A stretch of 64,000 nt of DNA from Aminobacter anthyllidis (GCF_018555685.1 NZ_JAFLWW010000009.1:62001-126000), one strand, 5' to 3'. Counted from the stretch's first letter, positions 30,127 to 39,327 are shown. The notes: generated by a model from the sequence alone, not told the origin. Program-made: numbers and translations.

Positions 30127-31314
30127 ATGCACGTCCGTGACGGCCTACAGACCCATGTGACCGTCCGGCAGCGTTATGACCATCTGGTCGAGACCGGCAG
30201 TATCCGCCGCGATCCGGCGCAGCTTGCGATCGTTGCCGCGCTCGACAGGCTGATCGACGAGATTTCCGACAAAAGGCTGGCACGCAAATCAAGTGCGCTC
30301 GGCTGGCTGTTCGCCAAGCGCAAGCCGCAGCATGAGCCGGTGAAGGGCCTCTACGTCCATGGTGGCGTCGGCCGCGGCAAGACCATGCTGATGGACATGT
30401 TCTTCGAGCTGGTGCCGGTCAAGCACAAGCGCCGCGTCCATTTCAACGACTTCATGGCCGACGTGCACGACCGCATCCAAAAGCAGCGGGCGGCGCGCAA
30501 GAACGGCACCTCGCGCGACGACGACCCGATCCCGCCGGTGGCGGCAGCCCTTGCCGAAGAGGCGTGGGTGCTGTGTTTCGACGAATTCTCGGTCACCGAC
30601 ATCGCCGACGCGATGATCCTGTCTAGGCTGTTTTCGGCGCTGTTTTCGCTCGGCGTCGTGCTTGTCGCCACCTCCAACGTCGCGCCCCGCGATCTCTACC
30701 GCGACGGCCTCAACCGCCAGCTGTTCCTGCCGTTCATCGGCATGCTCGAACAGAACACCGCAGTACTCAATCTCGACGCCGACACCGACTACCGGCTCGA
30801 AAAGCTCGACCGCGTCCCGGTCTATCTCAGCCCGCTGGACGAGGCAGCCGACAAGGCGATGGACAAGACCTGGGCAAAGGTGACCCAGGGCGCAACCGCC
30901 GAACCGGCCACCGTCGCGGTCAAGGGCCGCAAGGTCGCCGTGCCGGCCGCCGTCGCCGGCTGCGCGCGCTTCGCATTCGCTGATCTGTGCGAAAAGCCGC
31001 TCGCGGCGCGCGACTATCTCGCGATCACCGCGCACTACAAGACCATCTTCGTCGACCACGTGCCTGTCCTGGCGGAAGCCAACCGCAACGAGGCCAAGCG
31101 TTTCATCCTTTTGGTCGACACGCTCTACGACCAGCATGTGCGCCTTGTGATCAGTGCCGCCGCGACGCCCGACAAGCTTTATGCCGGCAAACGCGGCCAC
31201 GAGGCGTTCGAGTTCGACCGGACGTCGTCGCGGCTTATCGAGATGCAGGGCGCCGAATGGCTCGACGGCTGGGCCGAAAGGCACGCCGAGCCAGCGGCTT
31301 CACTGGCCGGATAA
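30127..31314 (+). CDS. zapE: Cell division protein ZapE (AFG1-family ATPase)
   Basis: This 395-residue AFG1/ZapE-type ATPase is linked to Z-ring constriction in E. coli. Walker A is GGVGRGKTMLMDMFF and Walker B is WVLCFDEFSVTDIADAM. Later landmarks are ATSNVAPRDLYRDGLNRQLF and, near the C terminus, LVDTLYDQHVRLVISA. In many rhizobia zapE lies just before mdh; here it is 17 kb away and oppositely oriented. Its 3' end overlaps the convergent ceramidase-like gene by 15 bases. Confidence 0.95.
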   Translation: MHVRDGLQTHVTVRQRYDHLVETGSIRRDPAQLAIVAALDRLIDEISDKRLARKSSALGWLFAKRKPQHEPVKGLYVHGGVGRGKTMLMDMFFELVPVKHKRRVHFNDFMADVHDRIQKQRAARKNGTSRDDDPIPPVAAALAEEAWVLCFDEFSVTDIADAMILSRLFSALFSLGVVLVATSNVAPRDLYRDGLNRQLFLPFIGMLEQNTAVLNLDADTDYRLEKLDRVPVYLSPLDEAADKAMDKTWAKVTQGATAEPATVAVKGRKVAVPAAVAGCARFAFADLCEKPLAARDYLAITAHYKTIFVDHVPVLAEANRNEAKRFILLVDTLYDQHVRLVISAAATPDKLYAGKRGHEAFEFDRTSSRLIEMQGAEWLDGWAERHAEPAASLAG

Positions 31315-32028
31315 GGCACCGCCGGCCGTCATGCGTGCACGATTTTCATCGCCTGCCTGCCCGGTACGCGGCTTGCCATAGCGCGTCGTCGCGGCAAGCA
31401 ACACGCCGAGCATCAGCCCGTTGAGGACGTGCCACATGAAATGCGAGCCAAGCGGGAAGGCATCGCAGACAATCGGATCGATGACCCTGAAGGTGACGGA
31501 ACCGAGGAAGATCCCCGCGGCGACGATGTTGTACCAGCCGGCACGACTGCCCGTGGCGATGACCAGGCCGCCGAAAAAGACCAGCGCCAGGAACGGCGGC
31601 AGGTAGCCGGTGGTGCCATTGGAGGCCACGCGCAACCAGTCCGGCACCATATAGGTGAGGAAGCCGACGGCAACGTAGAAGCCAAGGAAGATGGCAAGCG
31701 CCCTTGGCCAGCCCATGCCGGCAAAACGGCGGAGATTGAACAGCGTATAGGCGAGCGTGAAGCCGGCGATGGGGATGATGTCGGCCCATTTCGTGCCTTC
31801 GGTGGCAAAGGTGTGGAACAGCGTCGAGCCTATGCCGATCGCCACCACCCACCAACCGAGCAGCTCGGCGAAAGTGCCGGCTTTGCGCCGCCGCGCCTCG
31901 TAGACACCCCACAAGCCGGCAGCGAAAAAGGCGAGATTGCTGACGGCATTGAGCGGCTCGGCCCACAGACCGATGTCAGTGCGCTCGCAATAGAGATCGA
32001 GATGTTGGCTGAATTGTTCCAGCATCAC
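31300..32028 (-). CDS. Ceramidase-domain membrane protein
   Basis: This 242-residue protein has about seven hydrophobic segments. YCERTDIGLWAEPLNAVSN at the start, GSTLFHT and WADIIP in the middle, and SHFMWHVLNG near the end correspond to the metal-binding Ser/His/Asp/His motifs of the alkaline ceramidase (CREST) superfamily. Whether it hydrolyses ceramide, another amide lipid, or something else in this organism is unknown. It overlaps the zapE 3' end by 15 bases on the opposite strand. Confidence 0.85.
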   Translation of the reverse strand: MMLEQFSQHLDLYCERTDIGLWAEPLNAVSNLAFFAAGLWGVYEARRRKAGTFAELLGWWVVAIGIGSTLFHTFATEGTKWADIIPIAGFTLAYTLFNLRRFAGMGWPRALAIFLGFYVAVGFLTYMVPDWLRVASNGTTGYLPPFLALVFFGGLVIATGSRAGWYNIVAAGIFLGSVTFRVIDPIVCDAFPLGSHFMWHVLNGLMLGVLLAATTRYGKPRTGQAGDENRARMTAGGALSGQ

Positions 32029-32225
32029 CTTGCCTTACAAGGACTCAATTCTACCGCCACGAGGCAATTTTCATAACGGTAATTTGTCCCGACAGCCTGA
32101 CGCAACGGAAACTCCACTTGTTGAAAATTTCACCGCAACGTGACTTCCCGTTGAATGGCGCTTCTGCCACATATTTCAGCAATCACGAAAAAGCCGGTGA
32201 CGCCGGCTGAGGATCTGGATCGGTC

Positions 32226-33005
32226 ATGGAGTTTCGCAGATATTTTCGGCTGGCGGCCGTGGCGCTGGCCTTTGCCGGGTTTGCCGGCGCAACGCATGCC
32301 GACACGACAATCAAAGCCAAGGCAGCGGCGCGCCCGCTCGGCGTCATTGAGCTCTTCACCAGCCAGGGCTGCAACTCGTGCCCGCCGGCCGACGAACTGT
32401 TTGCCAAGTTCGCCGCACAGGACGACATGGTCGCGCTCGCCTATCACGTCACCTACTGGGACTATCTGGGCTGGCAGGACAAGCTCGGCAGCAACGACAA
32501 CACCGAACGGCAATATGCCTATATGCGCGCCTTCGGCGCACGATCGGTCTACACCCCCCAGGCCGTCATCAATGGCCGTACACATGTCAACGGCGCCAAG
32601 AGTGAGGATGTGACCGGTGCGCTCGACAAGCTCGCCGAGACCGGCCAGGGCATGAATGTCGACCTCAATGTCACCGATAATGGCGACACCTTCACCATCG
32701 AGGTCGGCGCCGCGAAGGGCCCGGCCAGCCCCGCCCATGTGGTGGTCGTGCATTACCAGCCGCCGCAGGTCGTCGACCTGCAGAAGGGCGAAAACAAGGG
32801 CCGCAGCGTCACCTACTGGAATGCCGTGACCGACCTGCACACCGCCGGCATGTGGCACGGCCAGACGCAGCGGTTCGAGCTGCCCAAGAGCGAAGTGGAA
32901 AAGAAGGGCGGCTGCGCCGTGCTGTTGCAGGCTGTCGGCAAGGACGGCGTGCCCGGCCCGATCCTCGGCGCTGCGGTGGTGCGCAAGCCGGCGCCGGCGC
33001 TGTAA
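32226..33005 (+). CDS. DUF1223 secreted thioredoxin-like protein
   Basis: This 259-residue protein has a signal peptide (cleavage after FAGATHA). The mature N terminus VIELFTSQGCNSCPPADELF has the CxxC motif of the DUF1223 family, which has a thioredoxin-like fold. YHVTYWDYLGWQDKLGS and TPQAVINGRTHVNGA are further family segments. A redox role in the periplasm is likely, but partners are unknown. A clear terminator follows. Confidence 0.9.
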   Translation: MEFRRYFRLAAVALAFAGFAGATHADTTIKAKAAARPLGVIELFTSQGCNSCPPADELFAKFAAQDDMVALAYHVTYWDYLGWQDKLGSNDNTERQYAYMRAFGARSVYTPQAVINGRTHVNGAKSEDVTGALDKLAETGQGMNVDLNVTDNGDTFTIEVGAAKGPASPAHVVVVHYQPPQVVDLQKGENKGRSVTYWNAVTDLHTAGMWHGQTQRFELPKSEVEKKGGCAVLLQAVGKDGVPGPILGAAVVRKPAPAL

Positions 33006-33012
33006 AGCAAAA

Positions 33013-33046
33013 AAGCCGACGCAGGCTTGTGGCCAGACGTCGGCTT
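33013..33046 (+). terminator. Terminator of the DUF1223 gene
   Basis: AAGCCGACG (33013-33021) pairs with CGTCGGCTT (33038-33046) around a 16-base loop. A TTTT follows at 33051-33054. It lies eight bases after the stop codon. Confidence 0.75.
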
Positions 33047-33389
33047 CAGATTTTGGGATCGTCGCACCTGGTCCTGAAAAGGAACCGAGGTTGGTTCGAT
33101 CCGACTCTAGCCCGTGGGCGGGGGGCTTGGGGTTTACGAGCCGGTGCCGGACCGAACCGTCTCAGGCAACGAGGGTAAATTCGTCGGACAATGGGGCGTC
33201 AGCGCGGATAAAAAACGGCAGGAATGTGGCGAGTCATCACCAATTCCGACAGTCTGTCTCGCAAACGTTACCGCAACGGCAAGCCAGCCTACACTGTTCA
33301 TACAAGCGTTGCTTCGCCGTTCCGGGTTGCAATTCGGGTGCGAATGCGCGATTCTTTAGCCGAAGTCATGTTCTGCAAGGGAACGATGG
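33047..33389. other. Non-coding spacer, nothing assigned
   Basis: These 343 bases hold no convincing gene. A GGTTCGATCC string (33091-33100) looks like a tRNA T-loop but no cloverleaf forms around it. The second half is more AT-rich and probably contains the promoter of the DUF2794 gene. Confidence 0.5.
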
Positions 33390-33776
33390 ATGACTGATCG
33401 CGCTGCCGGAGCGGAGGATGGCGAGACATCCGCGGTCTTGATCCCGCTCCATGAAGCCCGTAGGGAGCGCCAAGACCTCCCCGTGGCATTCGAGAGACGG
33501 GAACTCGACCAGATTCTCAGGCTGTACGGACGCATGGTTGCCGCCAATGAGTGGCGCGACTACGCCATCGACCATCTCAGCGACCGCGCCGTGTTTTCAG
33601 TCTTTCGCCGCACCAGCGAAACCCCGCTGTTCCAGATCGTCAAGGATCCCAAACTCGCCCGCAAGCAGGGCGCCTTCTCGGTCATTGCGGCCGGCGGCCT
33701 GATCCTCAAGCGCGGCCATGAACTTGCCCGCGTGCTCGGTGTCTTCGACAAGCGGCTGAAGGTAGTGGAAGCCTAG
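33390..33776 (+). CDS. DUF2794 domain-containing protein
   Basis: This 128-residue protein matches the alphaproteobacterial DUF2794 family: FERRELDQILRLYGRMVAAN, EWRDYAIDHLSDRAVFSVFR and KDPKLARKQGAFSVIAAGGL. No function is known for the family. A first ATG at 33386 is out of frame and stops after three codons; the ATG at 33390 directly follows GGAACGATGG. It is a single gene. Confidence 0.88.
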   Translation: MTDRAAGAEDGETSAVLIPLHEARRERQDLPVAFERRELDQILRLYGRMVAANEWRDYAIDHLSDRAVFSVFRRTSETPLFQIVKDPKLARKQGAFSVIAAGGLILKRGHELARVLGVFDKRLKVVEA

Positions 33777-33861
33777 AGCCTCAACGCATCGGGCCATGGC
33801 GGCGCAATGCTTGCGGCCAGACGCTGAATCCCCTCGCCACCACTGGCTCGGATGCTATCAA

Positions 33862-33881
33862 TTCCGCTTCCCGAAGCGGAA
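33862..33881. repeat. Palindrome just upstream of the GNAT start
   Basis: TTCCGCTTC (33862-33870) pairs with GAAGCGGAA (33873-33881) around CC, leaving eight bases to the ATG. No ribosome-binding site is visible between stem and start. It may be a short dispersed repeat, or it may dampen initiation. Confidence 0.6.
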
Positions 33882-33889
33882 CCGCGCGA

Positions 33890-34408
33890 ATGAATACCAC
33901 AGCATCCGAGGCGCAAACCGTCACCATCCGTCCGGCGACATCGGACGATGCGCCGTTGCTGATGAGGGCGATCATCGGCCTTGCCGCGCATGTCGGCGAG
34001 GCTGACGGCGTAGCCTGCACCGAAGACGACCTCAGGCGTTTCGGATTTGGCGAAAACCCGGCCTTCGAGGCAGTGATTGCCGCAGTAGACGGCACATTTG
34101 CCGGCATGTGCCTGTTCTTTCCTGTTTTCTCGACCTGGTACGGCCGCCCCGGCGTCTTTGTGCAGGACCTGTTCGTCGACAGGCAGTTCCGCAGCCTTGG
34201 CATCGGCGAACGGCTTTTGCGCCATGTCGCCGGGCTTTGCCGCGACAAGGGCGGCGTCTACATGCGGCTGGCGGTCGATGACGACAACGCGCGGGCGCAT
34301 CCCTTCTACACCAGGCTCGGCTTTGCCTGGACGAGCGACCAGAGATCCTACATTGCCAGCGGACAGACATTCGCGGCGCTGAGCGAAACGACGGGGGGGC
34401 CCAAATGA
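33890..34408 (+). CDS. GNAT family N-acetyltransferase (SSAT-like)
   Basis: This 172-residue GNAT protein has the strand/loop YGRPGVFVQDLFVDRQFRSL, the acetyl-CoA loop RSLGIGERLLRH and the C-terminal DNARAHPFYTRLGF. The layout resembles spermidine/diamine acetyltransferase-like (SSAT) proteins, but the substrate is not proven. The stop overlaps the next start as ATGA (34405-34408). The next gene encodes an HDAC-superfamily deacetylase, so the two could act on the same acetylated compound in opposite directions. Confidence 0.82.
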   Translation: MNTTASEAQTVTIRPATSDDAPLLMRAIIGLAAHVGEADGVACTEDDLRRFGFGENPAFEAVIAAVDGTFAGMCLFFPVFSTWYGRPGVFVQDLFVDRQFRSLGIGERLLRHVAGLCRDKGGVYMRLAVDDDNARAHPFYTRLGFAWTSDQRSYIASGQTFAALSETTGGPK

Positions 34409-35424
34409 AGACCTTCTATGCCGAGGAGCAGAAGCGCCACGATCCCAAGGCTTTCCTGTCGATGGGGGCGCAAAAGCCCAATCCGGAACAGCCCGAGCGC
34501 GTCGAGCGCCTGCTTTTGGGCGCGCGTGCCGCGGGTTCGGCGATCCACCGCCCCGCCAATTACGGCCTCGGCCCGATCGCGGCCGTCCACACGCCCGAAT
34601 ACATCGAGTTCCTGACCCATATCTTCGAGCGCTGGCAGCGCATGGAGGGTGCGTCGGCCGAAGTCATTCCCAACATCCATCCCTTTGCCCGCAACGGCAG
34701 CTATCCGGCGGGTGCCGCAGGCCAGGCCGGATACCACATGGCCGACACCGCCTGCCCGATCTCGGCCGAAACCTTCGACAGTGCCTGCTGGAGCGCCTGG
34801 AGCGCGGTTGCCGCGACCGAGGCCGTGCTGTCAGGCGAACCGGCGGCCTATGCACTATGCCGTCCGCCCGGCCATCACGCCTTTGCCGACGTTGCCGGCG
34901 GCTTCTGCTTCTTCAACAATTCGGCCATCGCCGCGCAGCGGCTGCGGGCGACGGCCTCGCGCGTGGCCATCCTCGACGTCGACCTGCATCACGGCAACGG
35001 CACGCAAGGCATCTTTTACGCGAGATCGGACGTGTTGACCGTGTCGCTGCATGCCGACCCGAGCCGCTTCTACCCATTCTTCTGGGGCCATGCCGACGAG
35101 CGCGGCGAAGGTGCCGGCCTTGGCTACAACTACAACCTGCCATTGCCGCGCAAATCGGGCGACGCCGAGTTCCTCGAAGCGCTCGACCACGCTATCAGCC
35201 GCATCCAGGCCTTTGCGCCTGACGCACTTGTCGTGGCGCTCGGGCTCGATGCCTTCGAAGGCGACCCGTTCGGCGGCCTGTCGGTCACGACGCCGGGTTT
35301 TTCGCTCATCGCCCAAGCGATCGCCAGGCTGGGCCTGCCGACGGTCATCGTCCAGGAGGGCGGCTATCTCTGCGACGCGCTCGGCGATAATTTGACCGCC
35401 TTCCTCACTGGTTTTGCCAGTTAG
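34405..35424 (+). CDS. Histone deacetylase family protein (acetylpolyamine amidohydrolase-like)
   Basis: This 339-residue protein has the arginase/deacetylase fold. CRPPGHHAFADVAGGFCFFN holds the catalytic His-His pair and the tunnel Gly-Gly-Phe. DVDLHHGNGTQ and LDAFEGDP carry the zinc ligands (Asp, His, Asp). The N-terminal QKPNPEQPERVERLL is the usual start region of bacterial class II deacetylases, whose best-known substrates are acetylated polyamines. It overlaps the upstream acetyltransferase gene by four bases, so they are translated together. Confidence 0.9.
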   Translation: MKTFYAEEQKRHDPKAFLSMGAQKPNPEQPERVERLLLGARAAGSAIHRPANYGLGPIAAVHTPEYIEFLTHIFERWQRMEGASAEVIPNIHPFARNGSYPAGAAGQAGYHMADTACPISAETFDSACWSAWSAVAATEAVLSGEPAAYALCRPPGHHAFADVAGGFCFFNNSAIAAQRLRATASRVAILDVDLHHGNGTQGIFYARSDVLTVSLHADPSRFYPFFWGHADERGEGAGLGYNYNLPLPRKSGDAEFLEALDHAISRIQAFAPDALVVALGLDAFEGDPFGGLSVTTPGFSLIAQAIARLGLPTVIVQEGGYLCDALGDNLTAFLTGFAS

Positions 35425-35430
35425 AACTGA

Positions 35431-35982
35431 TCACCGCGCCGCACGAATGCTCCAGGCGCGGTAGAACAGCAGCAGCGCGTAGGCGAGCATCAGGATCATG
35501 GCGATGCGCAGCAGCGTTTCCGCGCTTGAGAGCGGCACGAACATCAATGCCAGGCCGAAGGCGGCATAGACCGCGCCACCGACGAGCGTTGGCCACAGCC
35601 GCGCCTGCCGCTCGCTATCGAGGAAGCTCGATGCCATCTCGATCAGGCCGACAAGCAGAGCCAGGAGGCCGACGATCCATGTCAGCGCCGACAAGGTGAA
35701 GATGCTGGTCAAAAGGCCGCTGGCGATGACGATAACGCCTGCGGCAATCGACAGCAGGTTGCGGACCAGCCCAAGCGTCTGGCCGGTCGTGCGTGGTGGC
35801 GAGCGGTCGAGCGTGACCAGGCCCAGAACGCCATCGACAAGCAGCAGGCCGCCGCCGACCATCACCAGCAATTGCACCGCCTGGGTCGGATAGAAGAAGG
35901 CGACCAATGCCGCCGCCGCAATCAGAACTCCCCGTAACGCGGTCAGCGTTGCGTCGAACCGCTTGCTCTTGCCCTCGGCCAT
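35431..35982 (-). CDS. HdeD/DUF308-like membrane protein
   Basis: This 183-residue membrane protein has six short hydrophobic segments in pairs with Gly/Leu-rich turns (GGGLLLVDGVLGL, ALTWIVGLLALLVGLIEM). That is the DUF308 repeat of HdeD-type acid-resistance proteins. The ATG at 35982 follows AAGGAG at six bases, and an in-frame Met at 36042 has no such site. It converges on the deacetylase gene with six bases between the stops. Role in stress is inferred from the family only. Confidence 0.82.
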   Translation of the reverse strand: MAEGKSKRFDATLTALRGVLIAAAALVAFFYPTQAVQLLVMVGGGLLLVDGVLGLVTLDRSPPRTTGQTLGLVRNLLSIAAGVIVIASGLLTSIFTLSALTWIVGLLALLVGLIEMASSFLDSERQARLWPTLVGGAVYAAFGLALMFVPLSSAETLLRIAMILMLAYALLLFYRAWSIRAAR

Positions 35983-36216
35983 GCCCTGCTCCTTAAACTG
36001 AGACAACCATTTGTCGAAGAAAAGAGCGCGGTTCGCAACCACGTTGCAGCGATCCGGCCATCGGCGGCGAACACCTCAGGCCGGTACGCAGACCATCGCG
36101 CAATTCGCGCACCGCGTGAACAAAACCATCCCTAAATTAGGAATTTCTTTCATCTTTCAGGAGGAGACTTGCCCAGGGCCCGACCGGACAGTCTCGGCGG
36201 GCATGGGGGCGTGGCA

Positions 36217-38286
36217 ATGTTCAAGGTCATTTCCTGTCTTGCTTACGAGCATGACTATTCGTTCGTCGTGGTCGCCGCGATTGTCTGTATTGCCGGCGCG
36301 GCCATGACTATTCGGCTTTTCGAGCGCGCCTCTCGTCTCTCAGCCAACGCCCGCTCCTCTTGGATCATGCTTTCCGGCATCGCCTGCGGGGCTGCGATCT
36401 GGACCACCCATTTCGTTGCCATGCTTGGCTTCGAGCTGCCTTTCGAGGCGGCGTTCGATCCGCTTTTGACCATCGCCTCGCTTGTCATCGCCATCGCCTT
36501 CACCGCCGCCGGACTGCATCTTTCGGCGAGCCCGCCCAACGGACTGCCGGTGGAGGCAGGCGGCGCGGTGATCGGCCTCGGCGTCGTTGCCATGCATTTC
36601 ACCGGCATGCGCGGTTTCGAGATCGCCGGCCGCATCGAATGGGATGCCAATCTTGTCGAGGCCTCGATCCTGTTTGCCGTGGCGTTCGGCGCGCTCGCCA
36701 TGCATCTGGCGGCGCGGCAGCGCATCCGCCACGCCAAGCCGCTGTCGGTCTTGGCCCTGGTGCTCGCCATCTGCGCCATGCACTTCACCGCCATGGGTGC
36801 CGCCACCGTCGTGCCCGATCCTTCGGTGCCGGTGCCGACGAAAGTGTTTTCGAGCGAATTCCTGGCCGTGCTGGTGCTCGCCACCATGGCGATCATTGCC
36901 GGGCTGACGCTTTATGTGATGGATGCCAAGTCACAGCGCGAACTGGTCGACAGCTTCCGCCATGCCGCGCAGCACGACCCGCTGACCGGCCTGCCCAACC
37001 GCGCCTTCCTGTCCGAAAATCTGCCCGGCATGCTCAGGCGCAGCGCCGCTGCCGGCAAGGAAGCCGCTGTGATCGTCGTCGATCTCGACCGCTTCAAGGA
37101 GATCAACGATGTCCACGGCCACAACGCCGGCGACATGCTGCTGCAGACGGTGGCCAACCGGCTGAAGATCCTGACCGGTCCCGGCGAGCTGGTGGCGCGC
37201 GTCGGCGGCGACGAGTTCATCGCGGTCAAGCAGGGTATCTCGAGCAAGGAAGAGGTCGACCGCTTCGTGATCCGGCTGATTTCCGGCGTGCTCGACCCGG
37301 TGCAGAACAAATCCAAGACGCTGTCGGTCGGCGCCAGCATCGGCATCAGCCTGTTCCCGCACCATGCAAGCGATGCCGACGAGCTGATCGGCGCGGCCGA
37401 CCTTGCCATGTACCGCGCCAAGCGCGCGGTGACCGACAAGGTCTGCTACTACGACCGCTCGATGGACGAAGGCCGCCGCGAGCGCAGCGCGCTGGCGATG
37501 GAGCTGCGGCACGCGCTGGAGCGCGACGAGTTCGAACTCTACTACCAGCCACAGCTCGACATGAAGAGCGGCGAGGTCACCGCCTATGAGGCGCTACTGC
37601 GCTGGCACCATCGCGAACGCGGCCTCGTGGCGCCGGAAGAATTCATCCCGATCGCCGAGGAAAACGGGCTGATCATCCCGATCGGGGAATGGGTGCTGAC
37701 GACCGCTTGTGCCGAGGTTGCCGGCTGGCGCAAGCCCTACAAGGTCGCCGTCAACATCGCCGCGGCCCAGCTGGTCCAGGCCGACCTGGTCAAGGTCGTG
37801 CACGAGACCTTGCTTTCAACCGGCCTCTCCGCCTCGCGCCTCGAGCTCGAGATCACGGAAGCCAGCATCATCGAGGACCGCGACCGCGCTTTGCACGTGG
37901 TGCGCCAGCTGAAGGCGCTGGGAGTCACCATTGCCATGGACGATTACGGCGTCGGCTATTCGTCGCTGTCGACGCTGCAGATCTTCCCCTTCGACAGGGT
38001 CAAGATCGACCGCTCCTTCGTCGAGGACGTCGCCAATGACAGCGCGGCGGCGGCGATCGTCAGGGCGACGATCCTGCTCGCCAACGACCTGCGCATCCCC
38101 GTGCTGGCTGAAGGCGTGGAGAAGCGGGAGAACTTCGAGTTCCTGCGCGCCGAAGGCTGCACCGAGATGCAGGGCTTCCTGTTTGGCCGGCCGTTGCCGC
38201 TGTCGGAGATCGCAAGCCTCGTCGGCCGCAACGAAGCTCCAGGCAACATGCGCTCGGAGTTGACCCAGCGGTCGAGTGCGGCCTGA
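36217..38286 (+). CDS. MHYT-GGDEF-EAL cyclic-di-GMP signalling protein
   Basis: This protein has about 689 residues. The N-terminal seven-helix MHYT sensor has three motif copies (TTHFVAM, AMHFTGM, AMHFTAM), proposed to sense a gas or copper ligand at the membrane. A GGDEF domain follows with intact VGGDEFIAV (near residue 330) and then an EAL domain with YEALLRW (near 457), MDDYGVGYSS and LAEGVEK. Both catalytic motifs look intact, so it could make or break c-di-GMP. The ATG at 36217 matches homologues; a TTG at 36169 directly after AGGAGGAG would add 16 residues and is a real alternative. Confidence 0.93.
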   Translation: MFKVISCLAYEHDYSFVVVAAIVCIAGAAMTIRLFERASRLSANARSSWIMLSGIACGAAIWTTHFVAMLGFELPFEAAFDPLLTIASLVIAIAFTAAGLHLSASPPNGLPVEAGGAVIGLGVVAMHFTGMRGFEIAGRIEWDANLVEASILFAVAFGALAMHLAARQRIRHAKPLSVLALVLAICAMHFTAMGAATVVPDPSVPVPTKVFSSEFLAVLVLATMAIIAGLTLYVMDAKSQRELVDSFRHAAQHDPLTGLPNRAFLSENLPGMLRRSAAAGKEAAVIVVDLDRFKEINDVHGHNAGDMLLQTVANRLKILTGPGELVARVGGDEFIAVKQGISSKEEVDRFVIRLISGVLDPVQNKSKTLSVGASIGISLFPHHASDADELIGAADLAMYRAKRAVTDKVCYYDRSMDEGRRERSALAMELRHALERDEFELYYQPQLDMKSGEVTAYEALLRWHHRERGLVAPEEFIPIAEENGLIIPIGEWVLTTACAEVAGWRKPYKVAVNIAAAQLVQADLVKVVHETLLSTGLSASRLELEITEASIIEDRDRALHVVRQLKALGVTIAMDDYGVGYSSLSTLQIFPFDRVKIDRSFVEDVANDSAAAAIVRATILLANDLRIPVLAEGVEKRENFEFLRAEGCTEMQGFLFGRPLPLSEIASLVGRNEAPGNMRSELTQRSSAA

Positions 38287-38299
38287 AACCCCGGAAGCC

Positions 38300-39163
38300 T
38301 CAGCGCGCCTCCGGCCGCGGCGTGTAGCCATCGGCCTGGATGACAGGCAGATGCGTCCAGGCGTCGTTGGCCATGCGCATCCAGGCACCGGCCGCCAGCA
38401 CGCCGCCATCGACATGGATCGTCGTGCCCGAAACCCAGCCTGAAAGCGTGTCCGACGCCAGGAACAGCGCGGCACCGGCGGAATCCGACCCTTCGCCGAA
38501 GCGGCCGATTGGAAACCAGCGCTTGAGGTGTTCGAGATTCTCGGGTGGCACGCGCGGCGTCGCCACGATCTGCGCCGAATTGGTGGTTTCGGGCGCAATC
38601 GCGTTGACGCGGATGCCGTGCTGGCCGAGTTCGACGGCGAGGCTCTGGGTGAAGCCGGTTACCGCTGCCTTGAACGCCGAATAGACGACGGTCATCGGGA
38701 TGCCGCGGAAGGCTTCGATGGTCGAGACATTGATGATGCTGCCGCCCGGGCCGCTCGCGCGCATCAGCGGAATCGCCGCCTTGCTGACGTGGAACATGTG
38801 CAGCAAATTGACGTGGTAGAGCGCGTGCCATTCGTCCTCGTTCGACTGCTCGAACGGCGTCTTGAAGCCGAGATAATCGCCGACATTGTTGACCACCACG
38901 TCGAGCCGGCCGAAGCGGCCGCGCACCGCCTCGATCAGGCGTGCGACGTCGTCTGCCTTGCGCACGTCGGCCTCGACGACGAGATGGTCGGAACCCAATG
39001 CCTCGCGCACCGAAGCCGCACGAACGGGTTCGATCTCGGCGACCGCGACCTTCATGCCGGCACGGGCATAGAGTTCGGCCGTGGCGCGGCCGATGCCGGC
39101 GCCACCGCCGGTGACCAGCGCCACTTTTCCGGCAAGGCCAAGGATGGAGATTTCGTCGGGCAT
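38300..39163 (-). CDS. SDR family oxidoreductase
   Basis: This 287-residue classical SDR has TGGGAGIGRAT, NNVGDYLG (in place of NNAG), and the active-site Ser/Tyr/Lys in NVST and YSAFK. The C terminus is extended by about 25 residues (AWMRMANDAWTHLPVI). The substrate is unknown. The genes to its right, all on the minus strand, encode an NTF2-like fold protein and an NAD(P)-dependent epimerase-like protein, which could make a small catabolic group. A small inverted-repeat element separates it from them. Confidence 0.85.
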   Translation of the reverse strand: MPDEISILGLAGKVALVTGGGAGIGRATAELYARAGMKVAVAEIEPVRAASVREALGSDHLVVEADVRKADDVARLIEAVRGRFGRLDVVVNNVGDYLGFKTPFEQSNEDEWHALYHVNLLHMFHVSKAAIPLMRASGPGGSIINVSTIEAFRGIPMTVVYSAFKAAVTGFTQSLAVELGQHGIRVNAIAPETTNSAQIVATPRVPPENLEHLKRWFPIGRFGEGSDSAGAALFLASDTLSGWVSGTTIHVDGGVLAAGAWMRMANDAWTHLPVIQADGYTPRPEAR

Positions 39164-39201
39164 GTTGTCCTCCGCAGTCTGTGTCTATGCTTGGCGCGAT
39201 C

Positions 39202-39323
39202 CGGATTCAGGTCAGGCCGAGCCGAAAATGGTGAACTTCAAGAACGGAGCGGAGCGGACATTCAGTCCGTGAGCACCGGAAGCGAACAAGGCCGCCATTT
39301 GCAGGCCTGCCTCACCTGAATCC
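39202..39323. repeat. Small inverted-repeat element between SDR and NTF2-like genes
   Basis: GGATTCAGGT (39202-39211) and ACCTGAATCC (39314-39323) are perfect complements, and CAGGCC/GGCCTG inside them extend the stem with a 4-base bulge. The 122-base unit has no gene. It looks like a miniature palindromic element; no target duplication was found. Confidence 0.55.
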
Positions 39324-39327
39324 ACGC

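Noticed and set aside
33080-33110. tRNA T-arm-like GGTTCGATCC
   Set aside because: No matching acceptor, D or anticodon arms could be folded on either side.
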